Origin: Rheinheimera sp. | GTDB lineage: Bacteria > Pseudomonadota > Gammaproteobacteria > Enterobacterales > Alteromonadaceae | Length of the DNA: 57,565 bases | Reading direction: 5' to 3' | NCBI GenBank assembly: GCA_003482455.1 | Contig: DMYW01000031.1 | Coordinates: 1 to 57,565 of the forward strand | Part shown: piece by piece, positions 1 to 9,837 of the stretch | Numbering within the stretch: the first letter of the stretch is position 1 | Layout: every line of letters starts with the position of its first letter | Position numbers and translations under genes: made by a program | Notes under the pieces: model-generated | Database searches by the model: none | What the model was told of the DNA's origin: nothing | What the model saw: the letters and a program-made list of their open reading frames with translations, nothing else

Positions 1-2
1 AA

Positions 3-3000
3 AACGTTTGTAAGCTCATCCGTCAACGGGTGAAAGACCAAGTCGAATTAGTCGAACAGTTCGCACTGACACTATATGGGCGCGTCGCGACCGAAGATTT
101 GATCGGTCGCACTGACAGTGATTTGTATGGTGCGGCGCTTAGCTTATGGCAGACCTTTAATGGTCATGCTGGCGACGAAGCAAAAATCCGCGTCTTTAAT
201 CCAGAAATTGCTAAACATGGTTGGGAATCAAAACACACTATTGTGGAGTTGGTTCTTAAAGACAGCCCGTTCCTCGTCGATTCATTGCGTATTGCTTTAA
301 ATCGTTGTGGGATCACTGCTCACTTAATGCTGCATCATCCGTTGCAGACATTCCGTGACGCACAAAACAATATCGTCGAGTTCCATAAACTTGGGACTAA
401 AGCGAATCCAACCACAAAACAAACAGTATTCCATATCGAAGTTGATCGGATGACCGATAAAGCATCGATGGAAAATCTAGTTGCTGAACTCGAATCTGTG
501 ATGCAAGACGTGTCACTAGCCGTACAAGATTGGCAGCCAACCCTACACAAGCTGCAACAAGTCATCGCGGAACTTAATAAGTTTACTGGCAAGGCCAGCG
601 CAGCACAGCGCCAACAAGCACTAGATTTTTTGAACTGGTTAGTGGATGACAATTTTACGTTATTGGGTTATCGCCAATACCGTATGGTGCCAATCCAGGG
701 CGACTACAAAATTGAAGGTATCGCTGATTCATCACTTGGTCTGATGCGCCGTTCAACCGCGCGTGATTTGGTGTTAAGTGAATTGCCTAATGTTGCACGT
801 AAACAAGCGTTATCAGACGACTTGTTGATCTTAACTAAGACTAATCAAAAGTCGCGCGTACATCGCCCTGCATATATCGATTATGTCGGTATTAAACGTT
901 TTGATGAACAGGGAAACGTTGTTGGTGAAGATCGTTTTATCGGCCTGTATTCGTCCTCGCTGTACAACAATAGTGCTGCCGATATTCCCTTGCTGAAAGA
1001 CAAAGTCGCGCAAGTAATGGAATTGTCAGGCTTTGCCCATGGAACACACGCGTACAAAGCGTTACTCAACATCTTAGAAACTTATCCCCGAGATGAGCTG
1101 ATCCAAGCGGATGTTAACGAGTTGTCAGATGTCGCCAACGGTGTGTTGCAAATGCAAGAACGTGACATGACACGTTTATTTATGCGCAAGGACGCTTTTG
1201 GTCGCTACGTCTCCGCGATGGTCTACGTACCACGCGAACGCTACAACACTCAGTTACGCAGAGAAACACAACAGATCCTGCAGGGCTTTTTAGGCACTTC
1301 AGAGCCAGTTGAATTTACAACCTATTTCTCGGAATCCGTGCTAGCACGTACCCACTATTTGGTGCGGGTCCCAGACAGCAATATCGAGTTCAACGTGAAA
1401 GAAATTGAACAAAATTTAGTTGAAGCAGCAAGAACATGGGAAGACAAACTGTCTACAGCATTGGTTGGTAACTTCGGTGAATTAAAAGGCCGTGAGTTGT
1501 CTGCCAAATACGTAAATGCTTTCCCGCGCTCATACAAAGAAGAAATGTTACCAAGCGATGCAATGGTTGATATTGCTAAGCTGGAAGCATTGAGCGACGA
1601 ACACCCACTGGAAATGCTGTTCTACCGCCCGCAAGAAGAATCAGCCGAAAGTAATGCAGTTCGGTTGAATCTGTTCCACAAAGATAAGCCAATCCACCTG
1701 TCGGATGTGCTGCCAATGTTGGAAAACTTTGGCCTGCGCGTCATTGGTGAAACACCTTATTGCGTACGTTGTCCAGATGGCTCGGTCAGCTGGGTGTTGA
1801 ACTTCACGATGGAATTAAACGGCAAGATGCTGCTGGATTTTGAAGTGGCGCAACAGTTGTTCCAAGAATCATTCGCCAAGGTATGGCGTGGCGACTTGGA
1901 AGACGACGGTTTTAACCGTTTGATTTTAGGCGCTGGTTTAACAGGGCGCGAAGCTTCTTTACTGCGCGCTTTTGCCAAATACAAGCGGCAGATCGGTGGT
2001 ACATTCAGCCAAGCTTATGTGGAATCAACCTTTGGTCGCTATCCAAAACTGGCTAACTTGTTAGTCAAATTGTTCAATCAAAAATTTGATCCAACAAATA
2101 CAGCAGCACTAGAAACCATTAAAGCCACTGAAGCTGAAATATTGGCGCAGTTAGAGCACGTTTCGAATCTTGATGATGACCGGATAGTGCGTCGTTTCTT
2201 GGCCATTATCCAAGCGATGGTTCGTACGAACTATTTCCAACCAGCGAAAGACGGTTCTATCAAACCTTATATTTCATTTAAGGTTCGTCCTTCGCAGATC
2301 CCTGACATGCCACTGCCATTGCCTGCATTTGAGATCTTCGTTTATTCACCACGTGTGGAAGGTGTGCATTTACGCGGTGGTAAGGTCGCTCGTGGTGGTT
2401 TGCGTTGGTCAGACCGTCGAGAAGACTTCCGTACCGAAGTGCTAGGCCTTGTGAAAGCTCAACAAGTGAAAAACACAGTGATCGTGCCTGTGGGTGCAAA
2501 AGGTGGTTTCGTTTGTAAGAAGTTACCTACGACCGGCGGTCGCGAAGCTTGGTTGAACGAAGGTAAAGAGTGTTATCGCACCTTTATCCGTGGCTTATTG
2601 GATATCACAGACAATATAGTTGCTGGGGCTATCGTCGCACCTAAATCGGTTGTTCGGTTGGATGAAGATGACCCGTATCTGGTTGTTGCCGCAGATAAAG
2701 GCACGGCAACCTTCTCTGATATCGCGAACGCAATTTCTTTAGAATACAACCACTGGTTAGGTGATGCGTTTGCATCAGGTGGTTCAAACGGTTACGACCA
2801 TAAAGGTATGGGTATTACAGCCCGTGGTGGTTGGGAGTCTGTTAAACGTCACTTCCGCGAAGTTGGTGTAGACTGCCAAAGCACTGATTTTACTTGTGTC
2901 GGTATTGGTGACATGGCGGGCGACGTCTTTGGTAACGGTATGTTGTTGTCTAAACATATCCGCCTGCAAGTCGCGTTCAACCACATGCATATCTTTGTTG

Positions 3001-4799
3001 ACCCAAATCCAAATGCCGCACGTTCATTTGAAGAACGTGATCGGATGTTCCGTTTGCCAACGTCGACATGGGATGACTACAACAAGGAATTGATTTCCGA
3101 AGGTGGTGGTGTATTCCTGCGTAGCGCGAAGTCCATCAAGTTGACACCGGAAATGCAAACTATGCTGGGTACGGACGCTGTAACCTTAACACCAAACGAA
3201 TTTATCCGTGCTGCACTGATGATGCCGGTCGACCTGATTTGGAACGGTGGTATAGGTACTTATGTCAAGGCCAGCGATGAGACGCATGCGGAAGTCGGTG
3301 ATCGCGCATCTGAACCACTGCGTGTAAACGGTAAAGACGTCAAAGCTAAAATCATCGGTGAAGGCGGTAACTTGGGTACCACGCAACGTGGCCGTATTGA
3401 GTACGCACAACATGGTGGTCGCATCAATACCGACTTTATTGACAACGTTGGTGGCGTAGACTGTTCAGATAACGAAGTGAACATCAAAATTCTGCTCAAC
3501 GCGTTAGTTGCGAGTGGCGATTTGACGTTGAAACAACGTAACGAATTGTTGTCTAACATGACCAACGACGTGGCCGACATCGTTATCAATGATTGTTATC
3601 GTCAAACGCAGAGTATTTCAGTGTCTATGTTGCTGGGCGCTGATCAATTGAAAGAGTACACACGCTTTATCCACGCGTTGGAAAAAGACGGCAAGTTGAA
3701 TCGTGAGTTGGAGTTCTTACCAACAGACGAACAGTTAGCTGAACGCATGGCAAAAGGCCAAGGTTTGACCCGCCCAGAGATGGCAATTTTGACCGCTTAC
3801 GGCAAGATGGTGTTGAAAGAACAACTGGTGTTGCCAGAAATTTTTGAAAATGTTTATTTCAAGAAATTCTTGTTTGGTGCATTCCCTGAAGTTCTGCAAC
3901 AACAATTCGCAGCTCAAATGGAAAACCACCCACTGAAGGCTGAAATCATCGCGACTAAATTGGCTAACTTATTAGTCAACGATATGGGTGCAAACTTTAC
4001 CCACCGCATGATGGAAGAAACGGGCTCGACAGTTGCTGAAGTCGCGATCTCTTATGCGATTGCCCGCGAACTGTTTGATGTTGAAGCGGTATGGGGTCAA
4101 TTAAACGAGCTGGACACAACAATTCCAGGTCAATTACAGACACGCTTGTTGTTCCAAATTCGTCGCACTATGCGCCGTGTCACTCGCTGGTTCTTGCGTC
4201 ATCGCAATAAGGCGTTAAACATAGCTCAGACTATTGAGTTCTTTAAACCAGCCTTTGCCGTGATTTCTGAAAACATGCATAAGCTATTGGCCTCGCAAGA
4301 AGCAGCACAGTTGGTTGCTAATGAACAGCAGTTGGTCGAGCAGGGCGTCCCGCTAACCGTTGCACGTTATATGGCTCATTTGAGTACCGTGTTCTCGGTC
4401 ATGGACATTGCGCAAGTTGCAGATGCAGAAAAAGCAGACTTGTTATTGGTCGCAGAAACTTACTTCAAGTTAGGTGATCGGTTAGATCTGCACTGGTTCT
4501 TGGAGCAAATTACCGCACAACCAGTGACAAACCACTGGCAAGCGTTGGCTCGTGCTTCCTATCGTGAAGAGCTGGATTGGCAACAACGCGCACTGTCACA
4601 AGTTGTGGTGCGCAGTAGTGTCGGTGCAACCGACGCAGAGGCGACTATCGGCAAGTGGATTTCAGCAAACGATGCAGTCCTGTCGCGTTGGCGCTTAATG
4701 CTTGCTGAGTTCAAAACAACGAAGAGTCACGAATTTGCCAAGTTCTCTGTGGCACTGCGTGAATTGATGTTATTAAGCCATCATTGCGACGTGCAATAA
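3..4799 (+). CDS. gdhB: NAD-specific glutamate dehydrogenase, large (GDH-180) type, 5' end outside window
   Basis: Oxidatively deaminates glutamate to 2-oxoglutarate and ammonia with NAD; a cytoplasmic catabolic enzyme of about 1,600 residues. The frame stays open to the left edge, so the first GTG at 30 is probably internal and only some 15-30 N-terminal residues are missing. The dehydrogenase core lies around residues 780-1,200 (counted from the GTG), with the glycine-rich GGKVARGGLRWSDRREDF segment, a lysine in VPVGAKGGFV, and GEGGNLGTTQRGRIEYA further on. The long N-terminal region is the ACT-like regulatory part typical of the family and the C-terminal tail is helical. It is followed by a strong terminator. 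Family assignment is secure; the gene symbol is by analogy. Confidence 0.95.
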   Translation, partial: NVCKLIRQRVKDQVELVEQFALTLYGRVATEDLIGRTDSDLYGAALSLWQTFNGHAGDEAKIRVFNPEIAKHGWESKHTIVELVLKDSPFLVDSLRIALNRCGITAHLMLHHPLQTFRDAQNNIVEFHKLGTKANPTTKQTVFHIEVDRMTDKASMENLVAELESVMQDVSLAVQDWQPTLHKLQQVIAELNKFTGKASAAQRQQALDFLNWLVDDNFTLLGYRQYRMVPIQGDYKIEGIADSSLGLMRRSTARDLVLSELPNVARKQALSDDLLILTKTNQKSRVHRPAYIDYVGIKRFDEQGNVVGEDRFIGLYSSSLYNNSAADIPLLKDKVAQVMELSGFAHGTHAYKALLNILETYPRDELIQADVNELSDVANGVLQMQERDMTRLFMRKDAFGRYVSAMVYVPRERYNTQLRRETQQILQGFLGTSEPVEFTTYFSESVLARTHYLVRVPDSNIEFNVKEIEQNLVEAARTWEDKLSTALVGNFGELKGRELSAKYVNAFPRSYKEEMLPSDAMVDIAKLEALSDEHPLEMLFYRPQEESAESNAVRLNLFHKDKPIHLSDVLPMLENFGLRVIGETPYCVRCPDGSVSWVLNFTMELNGKMLLDFEVAQQLFQESFAKVWRGDLEDDGFNRLILGAGLTGREASLLRAFAKYKRQIGGTFSQAYVESTFGRYPKLANLLVKLFNQKFDPTNTAALETIKATEAEILAQLEHVSNLDDDRIVRRFLAIIQAMVRTNYFQPAKDGSIKPYISFKVRPSQIPDMPLPLPAFEIFVYSPRVEGVHLRGGKVARGGLRWSDRREDFRTEVLGLVKAQQVKNTVIVPVGAKGGFVCKKLPTTGGREAWLNEGKECYRTFIRGLLDITDNIVAGAIVAPKSVVRLDEDDPYLVVAADKGTATFSDIANAISLEYNHWLGDAFASGGSNGYDHKGMGITARGGWESVKRHFREVGVDCQSTDFTCVGIGDMAGDVFGNGMLLSKHIRLQVAFNHMHIFVDPNPNAARSFEERDRMFRLPTSTWDDYNKELISEGGGVFLRSAKSIKLTPEMQTMLGTDAVTLTPNEFIRAALMMPVDLIWNGGIGTYVKASDETHAEVGDRASEPLRVNGKDVKAKIIGEGGNLGTTQRGRIEYAQHGGRINTDFIDNVGGVDCSDNEVNIKILLNALVASGDLTLKQRNELLSNMTNDVADIVINDCYRQTQSISVSMLLGADQLKEYTRFIHALEKDGKLNRELEFLPTDEQLAERMAKGQGLTRPEMAILTAYGKMVLKEQLVLPEIFENVYFKKFLFGAFPEVLQQQFAAQMENHPLKAEIIATKLANLLVNDMGANFTHRMMEETGSTVAEVAISYAIARELFDVEAVWGQLNELDTTIPGQLQTRLLFQIRRTMRRVTRWFLRHRNKALNIAQTIEFFKPAFAVISENMHKLLASQEAAQLVANEQQLVEQGVPLTVARYMAHLSTVFSVMDIAQVADAEKADLLLVAETYFKLGDRLDLHWFLEQITAQPVTNHWQALARASYREELDWQQRALSQVVVRSSVGATDAEATIGKWISANDAVLSRWRLMLAEFKTTKSHEFAKFSVALRELMLLSHHCDVQ

Positions 4800-4845
4800 C
4801 CTAAGATAAAGGCAAGTTTGCCGACTTAAGGTTTTGACAGGTAAA

Positions 4846-4873
4846 ATGCCCCGGTTCGCCGGGGTATTTTTTT
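4846..4873 (+). terminator. Intrinsic terminator after the glutamate dehydrogenase gene
   Basis: CCCCGG stem, TTCG tetraloop, CCGGGG, then a run of T. It separates the dehydrogenase gene from pyrD. Confidence 0.9.
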
Positions 4874-4884
4874 AAGGAATCCAA

Positions 4885-5895
4885 ATGTTCTACTCGCTCG
4901 CCCGTAATGCCATGTTTATGGCTGATGCAGAAAAATCACATCACTTTGCCCTTGGCAGTATGAAGTTACTCCAACACACACCTATGTCATTGTTATGGCG
5001 CCAGCAAGTAGCAAGCAAACCAGTCACAGTTGCAGGGATCCGCTTTGACAACCCACTAGGGTTAGCTGCGGGACTGGACAAAAACGGCGATTGTATCGAT
5101 GCGTTTGGACAAATGGGTTTTGGTTTTGTCGAAGTCGGGACAGTGACGCCACGACCACAGCCAGGAAATGACAAACCGCGTTTGTTTCGTTTGCCGCAAG
5201 CAAATGCCATCATTAACCGCATGGGTTTTAATAATAAAGGCGTTGATTACTTAGTTGAAAACGTCAAACGTGCGCAATATAAAGGTGTGTTGGGTATTAA
5301 TATTGGTAAAAACAAAGACACACCAAATGAGCAAGGCAAAGATGATTATGTCGCTTGTATGCGTAAGGTCTACGCGCATGCAACCTATATCACGGTGAAT
5401 ATCTCATCGCCAAATACGCCTGGTTTACGTGACCTGCAATTCGGTGAGGCGTTGGACGACTTGTTGCAAAGCGTCAAAAACGAACAACTTGATTTGCAGG
5501 CTCAATACGATAAATACGTCCCGGTTTTTGTCAAAATAGCGCCCGATATGGATCTCGTGGCGGTTGAACAAGTCGCCGACACCTTGTTGCGTTGTAAAAT
5601 GGATGGCGCTATTGCTACCAATACCACATTGGATAAATCAGCGGTCGCGCAGCTGCGTTATGGTCAGGAAATGGGTGGATTAAGCGGTGACCCAGTTCGC
5701 AACAAAAGCACTACGGTGATCCAGCAATTACGCCACGCGGTTGGGGCAGATTTTCCAATCATTGGGGTTGGCGGGATCAGTGACGCTGCTTCTGCGCAAG
5801 AGAAGTTAGCCGCAGGTGCCAACTTGTTGCAGGTGTACACAGGCTTTATTTATCAGGGGCCAGCCTTAGTCAAAACGATCGTCGACAGCTTATAA
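4885..5895 (+). CDS. pyrD: Dihydroorotate dehydrogenase, quinone-dependent (class 2)
   Basis: Oxidises dihydroorotate to orotate in pyrimidine synthesis and passes electrons to membrane quinone through FMN. The 336-residue length matches class 2 enzymes. The N-terminal amphipathic helix region (MFYSLARNAMFMADAEKSHH) is the membrane/quinone-binding element. Family signatures visible are GLAAGLDKNG, RMGFNNKG, NIGKNKDTP, the catalytic serine in NISSPNTPGLR near residue 174, and the phosphate-binding GVGGISD near the C-terminus. AAGGAA lies 8 bases before the ATG. zapC follows on the same strand, the same order as in E. coli. Confidence 0.97.
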   Translation: MFYSLARNAMFMADAEKSHHFALGSMKLLQHTPMSLLWRQQVASKPVTVAGIRFDNPLGLAAGLDKNGDCIDAFGQMGFGFVEVGTVTPRPQPGNDKPRLFRLPQANAIINRMGFNNKGVDYLVENVKRAQYKGVLGINIGKNKDTPNEQGKDDYVACMRKVYAHATYITVNISSPNTPGLRDLQFGEALDDLLQSVKNEQLDLQAQYDKYVPVFVKIAPDMDLVAVEQVADTLLRCKMDGAIATNTTLDKSAVAQLRYGQEMGGLSGDPVRNKSTTVIQQLRHAVGADFPIIGVGGISDAASAQEKLAAGANLLQVYTGFIYQGPALVKTIVDSL

Positions 5896-5989
5896 CGATC
5901 CGTGATCGATCAGATCTGGTCAGAACAAATTGATATTTCCCCGTGAGATCAGTGCATTACATAATGCATTGACTCAAAGGAGATTCAAT

Positions 5990-6499
5990 ATGCTTCAGGC
6001 ACGTACAGATTGGCAATGGCAATCACATCAAGGTCAATTAGAGCTTCGTGGCTCGGGCGTACGTCATGTCACGCCGTTTGCCGTTAAAGCAGGCTGGCAT
6101 GCACCTTTTACAGTGGATGAAGTCGAGCAGTTTGAATTTTTCCAGCAGTGTTTATCGCACTATTTCCAAGACCAAGCATCGGTCGTTGCGGCGTCGATTG
6201 ATGCGCTTGCTGGCTGCAAGCAAACATGGCCTGCATGCCGCGGTTTTTGGTTCGATTACCTGCAATCTGGCGATGTTGCTGTTGGTCAACTGATGCAGTT
6301 ATGTGGCCAAATGCCGGCAACAACCTTAGTGATTGGTTGCAGTGATGTGAATGCTTTAGTGTTGCTGCTGCATCCAATTACGACGTTACAAGGCAAGCAA
6401 CTAAGCCATGGCCAGTTGGTGCAGGTGCCGTTTAACCGATTACGTCCCGTTCCAGCACCTTCACATGTGCTAACGCCAAGTTTTCAACAGACTGCTTAA
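5990..6499 (+). CDS. zapC: Cell division protein ZapC
   Basis: ZapC is a cytoplasmic Z-ring-associated protein that promotes lateral interaction of FtsZ filaments. The ATG at 5990 is chosen because AAAGGAG precedes it at good spacing; it gives 169 residues, close to the E. coli protein (about 180). An in-frame upstream start at 5930 would add 20 residues that do not look like the family. Similarity is modest and lies in the N-terminal W-x-W motif and the C-terminal FNRLRPV segment (E. coli NDRLKP). The position directly after pyrD supports the call. Confidence 0.85.
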   Translation: MLQARTDWQWQSHQGQLELRGSGVRHVTPFAVKAGWHAPFTVDEVEQFEFFQQCLSHYFQDQASVVAASIDALAGCKQTWPACRGFWFDYLQSGDVAVGQLMQLCGQMPATTLVIGCSDVNALVLLLHPITTLQGKQLSHGQLVQVPFNRLRPVPAPSHVLTPSFQQTA

Positions 6500-6613
6500 C
6501 TGGTCAGATGTCGCAGCTTTTGCTTAGAATTTCAGCAGACGTCGAAGCCAGTGTCTGGTCATAGCCAATTAAAACAGCGACAATGCCAGATTATTTTCTG
6601 ATCCCTGTGAGTA

Positions 6614-7711
6614 TTGACGTTGAACGCGCTGAATTTTGATGACATCCGCCCATACAATGACGATGAAGTTCCGGCGGCAATTGAACAGCTGATCCAAGAC
6701 CCAGAATTCCTTGATGCCATCATTCAATATCGGTTGGGTGTATCAGGCCTCGTTGGACGTCTGCTCAAACCTATAGTGACTTGGGCGCTGCGCCGCAAGT
6801 TACAAAAATTCAAAACGGTGCAACAAGTCCAACAGCATGTGGCTGTGTTTCTCGCTCAGTCATTGAAACGAACTTCGACAGGCGTGACGTGGTCAGGCAT
6901 CGAAAAGCTTGATCCAAGCCTGAGTTATTTGTTCATCTGTAACCATCGCGACATCGCTATGGATCCCGCGCTGGTGAACTGGTGTTTGCATCGTAATGGT
7001 TTTTCAACTTGTCGCATTGCAATTGGTGACAACCTTTTGAAGAAAGCCTGCGTCACTGTACTGATGCGGTTGAACAAAAGCTTTATAGTTCGTCGCTCTG
7101 CCAAGGGGCCGCGGGAAATGCTCAAAGCGTTTAATCAGCTGTCCGCCTATATCTCTCATTCGTTAGCTGAAGGCGAAAACATTTGGATCGCCCAAAAAGA
7201 AGGGCGCGCGAAAGATGGCAACGACGTCACGGATCCGGCAATTTTAAAGATGTTTTACATGGCGGGAAAACAGCAAGGTCTTGAGTTTAAAGACTATATG
7301 CGTCAGCTACGCATTGTTCCCGTAAGCTTGTCATACGAGCTCGATCCTTGTGATAGCGCGAAAGCAAATGAACTTTGGCAACGCGCGGCTCAAGGCGAGT
7401 ATCAAAAAGCTGAGTTTGAAGATATCGATAGCATCATTCGTGGCATCACGGGTCAAAAAGGCCGCATTCACGTGCATTTTGGTGATATAGCGGAAGAGTT
7501 TGAGACGCCGGAACAACTCGCAGCCCTTATTGATCAGCAGATCTATAAGGGATATAGAATTTATCCAATTAATCAAGCTGCGGCTGGTGAACAGGTTGAT
7601 CAAGAAACTCAATCGTTGTGGCAGCAACGACTAAATGCGCTCGTCCCAGAAGCCCAGCCCTATCTCGCGACCATGTATGCAAATCCTTTGAAAAATCAGC
7701 GAGGTTTATAA
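6614..7711 (+). CDS. PlsC-like glycerol-acyltransferase family protein
   Basis: Contains the acyltransferase motif I NHRDIAMDP (H-x4-D, about residues 111-119), which carries the catalytic histidine in lysophosphatidate and related acyltransferases, and a likely glycerol-phosphate-binding motif in IAQKEGRAKDG near residue 195. At 365 residues it is longer than PlsC (about 245) and belongs to a proteobacterial family of inner-membrane-associated acyltransferases without a settled substrate. There is no ATG near the N-terminus: the start is TTG at 6614 or TTG at 6620, just before the conserved-looking FDDIRPYNDDEVP. Its stop overlaps the start of the next gene by one base, so the two are probably translated together. 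Confidence 0.85.
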   Translation: MTLNALNFDDIRPYNDDEVPAAIEQLIQDPEFLDAIIQYRLGVSGLVGRLLKPIVTWALRRKLQKFKTVQQVQQHVAVFLAQSLKRTSTGVTWSGIEKLDPSLSYLFICNHRDIAMDPALVNWCLHRNGFSTCRIAIGDNLLKKACVTVLMRLNKSFIVRRSAKGPREMLKAFNQLSAYISHSLAEGENIWIAQKEGRAKDGNDVTDPAILKMFYMAGKQQGLEFKDYMRQLRIVPVSLSYELDPCDSAKANELWQRAAQGEYQKAEFEDIDSIIRGITGQKGRIHVHFGDIAEEFETPEQLAALIDQQIYKGYRIYPINQAAAGEQVDQETQSLWQQRLNALVPEAQPYLATMYANPLKNQRGL

Positions 7712-7971
7712 TGGCTCGTTACGTGACGTATAAATACAAAGGGCAAGCACGGCGTATCGCATTTACCTTTGATAAGTTTAGAGACATGTATGAAGCAGCT
7801 GCGGCTGCAGAAGGCGTTGATTTAAAAGCTTTTTTGGCAATGGAGCGCCAAGTTGCAGCTTTATCAAGACAAGGCGCTGCCATGAAGGATTACCGCAAAA
7901 ATGAATTTAAACGCTTAGGGTTTACTGAGCTTTTTCTACATAAAGATGATGACGAAGAAAGCCAGCAATAA
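7711..7971 (+). CDS. DUF2960 family protein
   Basis: An 86-residue soluble protein resembling the DUF2960 family of marine gammaproteobacteria, with the N-terminal pattern MARYVTYKYKGQARRIAFTF and the following FRDMYEAAAAAEGVDL segment. No function is known for the family. The ATG at 7711 overlaps the stop of the acyltransferase gene (TAATG), indicating translational coupling. A longer in-frame extension upstream overlaps the previous gene and is not likely to be used. The stop codon sits inside the terminator hairpin. Confidence 0.85.
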   Translation: MARYVTYKYKGQARRIAFTFDKFRDMYEAAAAAEGVDLKAFLAMERQVAALSRQGAAMKDYRKNEFKRLGFTELFLHKDDDEESQQ

Positions 7972-7983
7972 GCTGGCTTTTTA
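7958..7983 (+). terminator. Intrinsic terminator overlapping the DUF2960 stop codon
   Basis: AGCCAGC / GCTGGCT stem with an AATAA-type loop followed by TTTT. It may work in both directions, since the DUF192 gene converges from the right. Confidence 0.8.
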
Positions 7984-8019
7984 CTGTCTACTAAAAAACA
8001 CCGCGGATAAAGTAGAGTG

Positions 8020-8469
8020 TTACTTTGTACAACTTGATTTAAATCGCTCGCAGTTTGAAATCTTGTCACCAACTTTCACTTGATGTTCACTAAACCAATG
8101 CAGTGGCATTTCAAGCGCCCCAATCACATCTTGTCCAGAGGGATGCAACGTTTCGGTGTTGGCTTGCATCTGACTGATTTTAACTATGTGCCAAGACGCA
8201 TCGATAAAGGCCACATCTAGATCACTTGGGGTGTTTTTCATCCAAAGAATCATCTCACGCGGCTCGTCATTGAGTAATAACATACCGTTTTTTACTGGGT
8301 ACTGCTCCATCAGACCACGCATACGTTTTGCCGTGGTATCTGCAACTTGAACTTCAATGCTGGTTGCCGCGACCTGCAGTGGCACTTTCTCAAATGTGAT
8401 CGATGCTGCGCACGCAGACAACGACAAACTCACAGCCGAGAACAAGCTACAGATCAAAAGACGGTTCAT
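8020..8469 (-). CDS. DUF192 (UPF0127) family lipoprotein
   Basis: A 149-residue protein with an N-terminal signal ending in a lipobox (SLSLSAC, cysteine at about residue 19), so it is probably a lipoprotein anchored outside the inner membrane. The rest is a DUF192 domain: the RMRGLM segment, GMLLL, the strongly conserved MILWMKNTPSDLDVAFID stretch, and the late IGALEMP. Biochemical function is unknown. It stands alone between convergent DUF2960 and the 3' end of ald. Confidence 0.9.
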   Translation of the reverse strand: MNRLLICSLFSAVSLSLSACAASITFEKVPLQVAATSIEVQVADTTAKRMRGLMEQYPVKNGMLLLNDEPREMILWMKNTPSDLDVAFIDASWHIVKISQMQANTETLHPSGQDVIGALEMPLHWFSEHQVKVGDKISNCERFKSSCTK

Positions 8470-8542
8470 TTATGGCTCCGATGTACTGATAAATGCTTGG
8501 CTAACTGCGGCAACAATACCGTATTGCTAAAACGAAGTCGAA

Positions 8543-8570
8543 AAAAAACCGGGTCTAGGCCCGGTTTTCT
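8543..8570 (-). terminator. Bidirectional intrinsic terminator between ald and the DUF192 gene
   Basis: CCGGG / CCCGG stem flanked by an A8 run on the left and TTTT on the right. Read leftward it lies directly after the ald stop and has the longer U tract. Confidence 0.85.
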
Positions 8571-8584
8571 TCAGTATCAGCGAC

Positions 8585-9706
8585 TTATACAGAAGCTAAA
8601 GCTTGGCGTGGGTCGACGAAGGTTAAGTTCAACGCTTCGGCGACATGCTGGTTCACCACTTGACCGTTGATCACGTTCAAGCCATTTAACAGATGAGCAT
8701 CGTTTAATAACGCTTGTTTGTAGCCTTGGTTTGCCAGTTTGATAATAAATGGCAGAGTCGCGTTGTTTAAAGCAAATGTTGAGGTGCGAGGTACTGCGCC
8801 TGGCATGTTTGCGACACAGTAGTGTACAACGTCATCGACGATATAGGTTGGATCTGCGTGTGTCGTTGCATGAGACGTTTCAACACAACCACCTTGGTCG
8901 ATTGCCACGTCAACGATAGCTGAACCTGGTTTCATCTTACGAACATGTTCACGAGTAACCAGTTTTGGAGCCGCTGCACCAGGAATTAACACACCACCGA
9001 TCACTAAGTCAGCTTCAACAACATGTTTTTCCAGTGCATCGGCAGTAGAGTAGATAGCTTTTACCGCGCCGTTAAATTGTGCGTTGATACGACGCAGAAC
9101 ATCGATAGAGCGATCTAATACAACGACGTCAGCACCTAAACCGATGGCCATTTGTGCTGCGTTGGTACCGACCATACCGCCACCAATCACGACTACTTTT
9201 GCAGGTTCTACGCCTGGTACACCGCCTAACAGCATACCGCGACCAGCACAAGATTTTTCCAGAGCGCGAGCACCGGCTTGGATTGACATGCGACCAGCAA
9301 CTTCTGACATCGGAGCCAATAATGGCAGACCACCACGTGAATCAGTTACTGTTTCATATGCGATACAGATAGCTTTTGATTTGATCAGATCTTCGGTTTG
9401 TGGCAGATCTGGCGCTAAGTGCAAGTACGTGAACAGGATTTGACCTTCACGCAACATAGCGCGTTCAACGGCTTGTGGTTCTTTTACTTTGACGATCATA
9501 TCTGCAATCGCAAATACTTCGGCTGCAGTTGCCAGCACTTTAGCACCTACAGCTTCATAATCAGCATCACCGAAACCGATACCGTGACCAGCGTTATGTT
9601 CAACATATACTGTGTGGCCATGAGCGACTAACTCACGAACGCTCGCTGGCGTCATACCAACACGATACTCATGGTTTTTAATTTCTTTAGGTACACCAAT
9701 AATCAT
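8585..9706 (-). CDS. ald: Alanine dehydrogenase
   Basis: Interconverts L-alanine and pyruvate plus ammonia with NAD; a cytoplasmic hexameric enzyme of alanine catabolism. The 373-residue length is typical. Lys75 (in KVKEPQ) and His96 (in YLHLAPD) are at the positions of the known catalytic pair. The NAD-binding Rossmann loop VVIGGGMVGTNAAQ lies near residues 170-185. It is divergent from lrp; in several bacteria an adjacent Lrp/AsnC regulator controls ald, so control by the neighbouring Lrp is plausible but inferred. Confidence 0.97.
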   Translation of the reverse strand: MIIGVPKEIKNHEYRVGMTPASVRELVAHGHTVYVEHNAGHGIGFGDADYEAVGAKVLATAAEVFAIADMIVKVKEPQAVERAMLREGQILFTYLHLAPDLPQTEDLIKSKAICIAYETVTDSRGGLPLLAPMSEVAGRMSIQAGARALEKSCAGRGMLLGGVPGVEPAKVVVIGGGMVGTNAAQMAIGLGADVVVLDRSIDVLRRINAQFNGAVKAIYSTADALEKHVVEADLVIGGVLIPGAAAPKLVTREHVRKMKPGSAIVDVAIDQGGCVETSHATTHADPTYIVDDVVHYCVANMPGAVPRTSTFALNNATLPFIIKLANQGYKQALLNDAHLLNGLNVINGQVVNQHVAEALNLTFVDPRQALASV

Positions 9707-9756
9707 CGTCTTTTACCTGTGTAGGGTGAGGAAAATTTTTCGCTAGTATAGTCAAG

Positions 9757-9770
9757 TAAATCTAGATTTA
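9757..9770. promoter_or_regulatory. 14-bp perfect palindrome between ald and lrp (candidate operator)
   Basis: TAAATCTAGATTTA reads the same on both strands and sits about 50 bases upstream of ald and 67 upstream of lrp. A symmetric AT-rich site in a divergent regulator-target interval is the usual place for an autoregulatory Lrp operator, but the sequence does not prove which protein binds. Confidence 0.5.
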
Positions 9771-9837
9771 TCGTTTTTATTTGAGCTGTAAAGCGATATA
9801 TTATGCTGTATAACAGGATAATTCAGGATTAAATACT

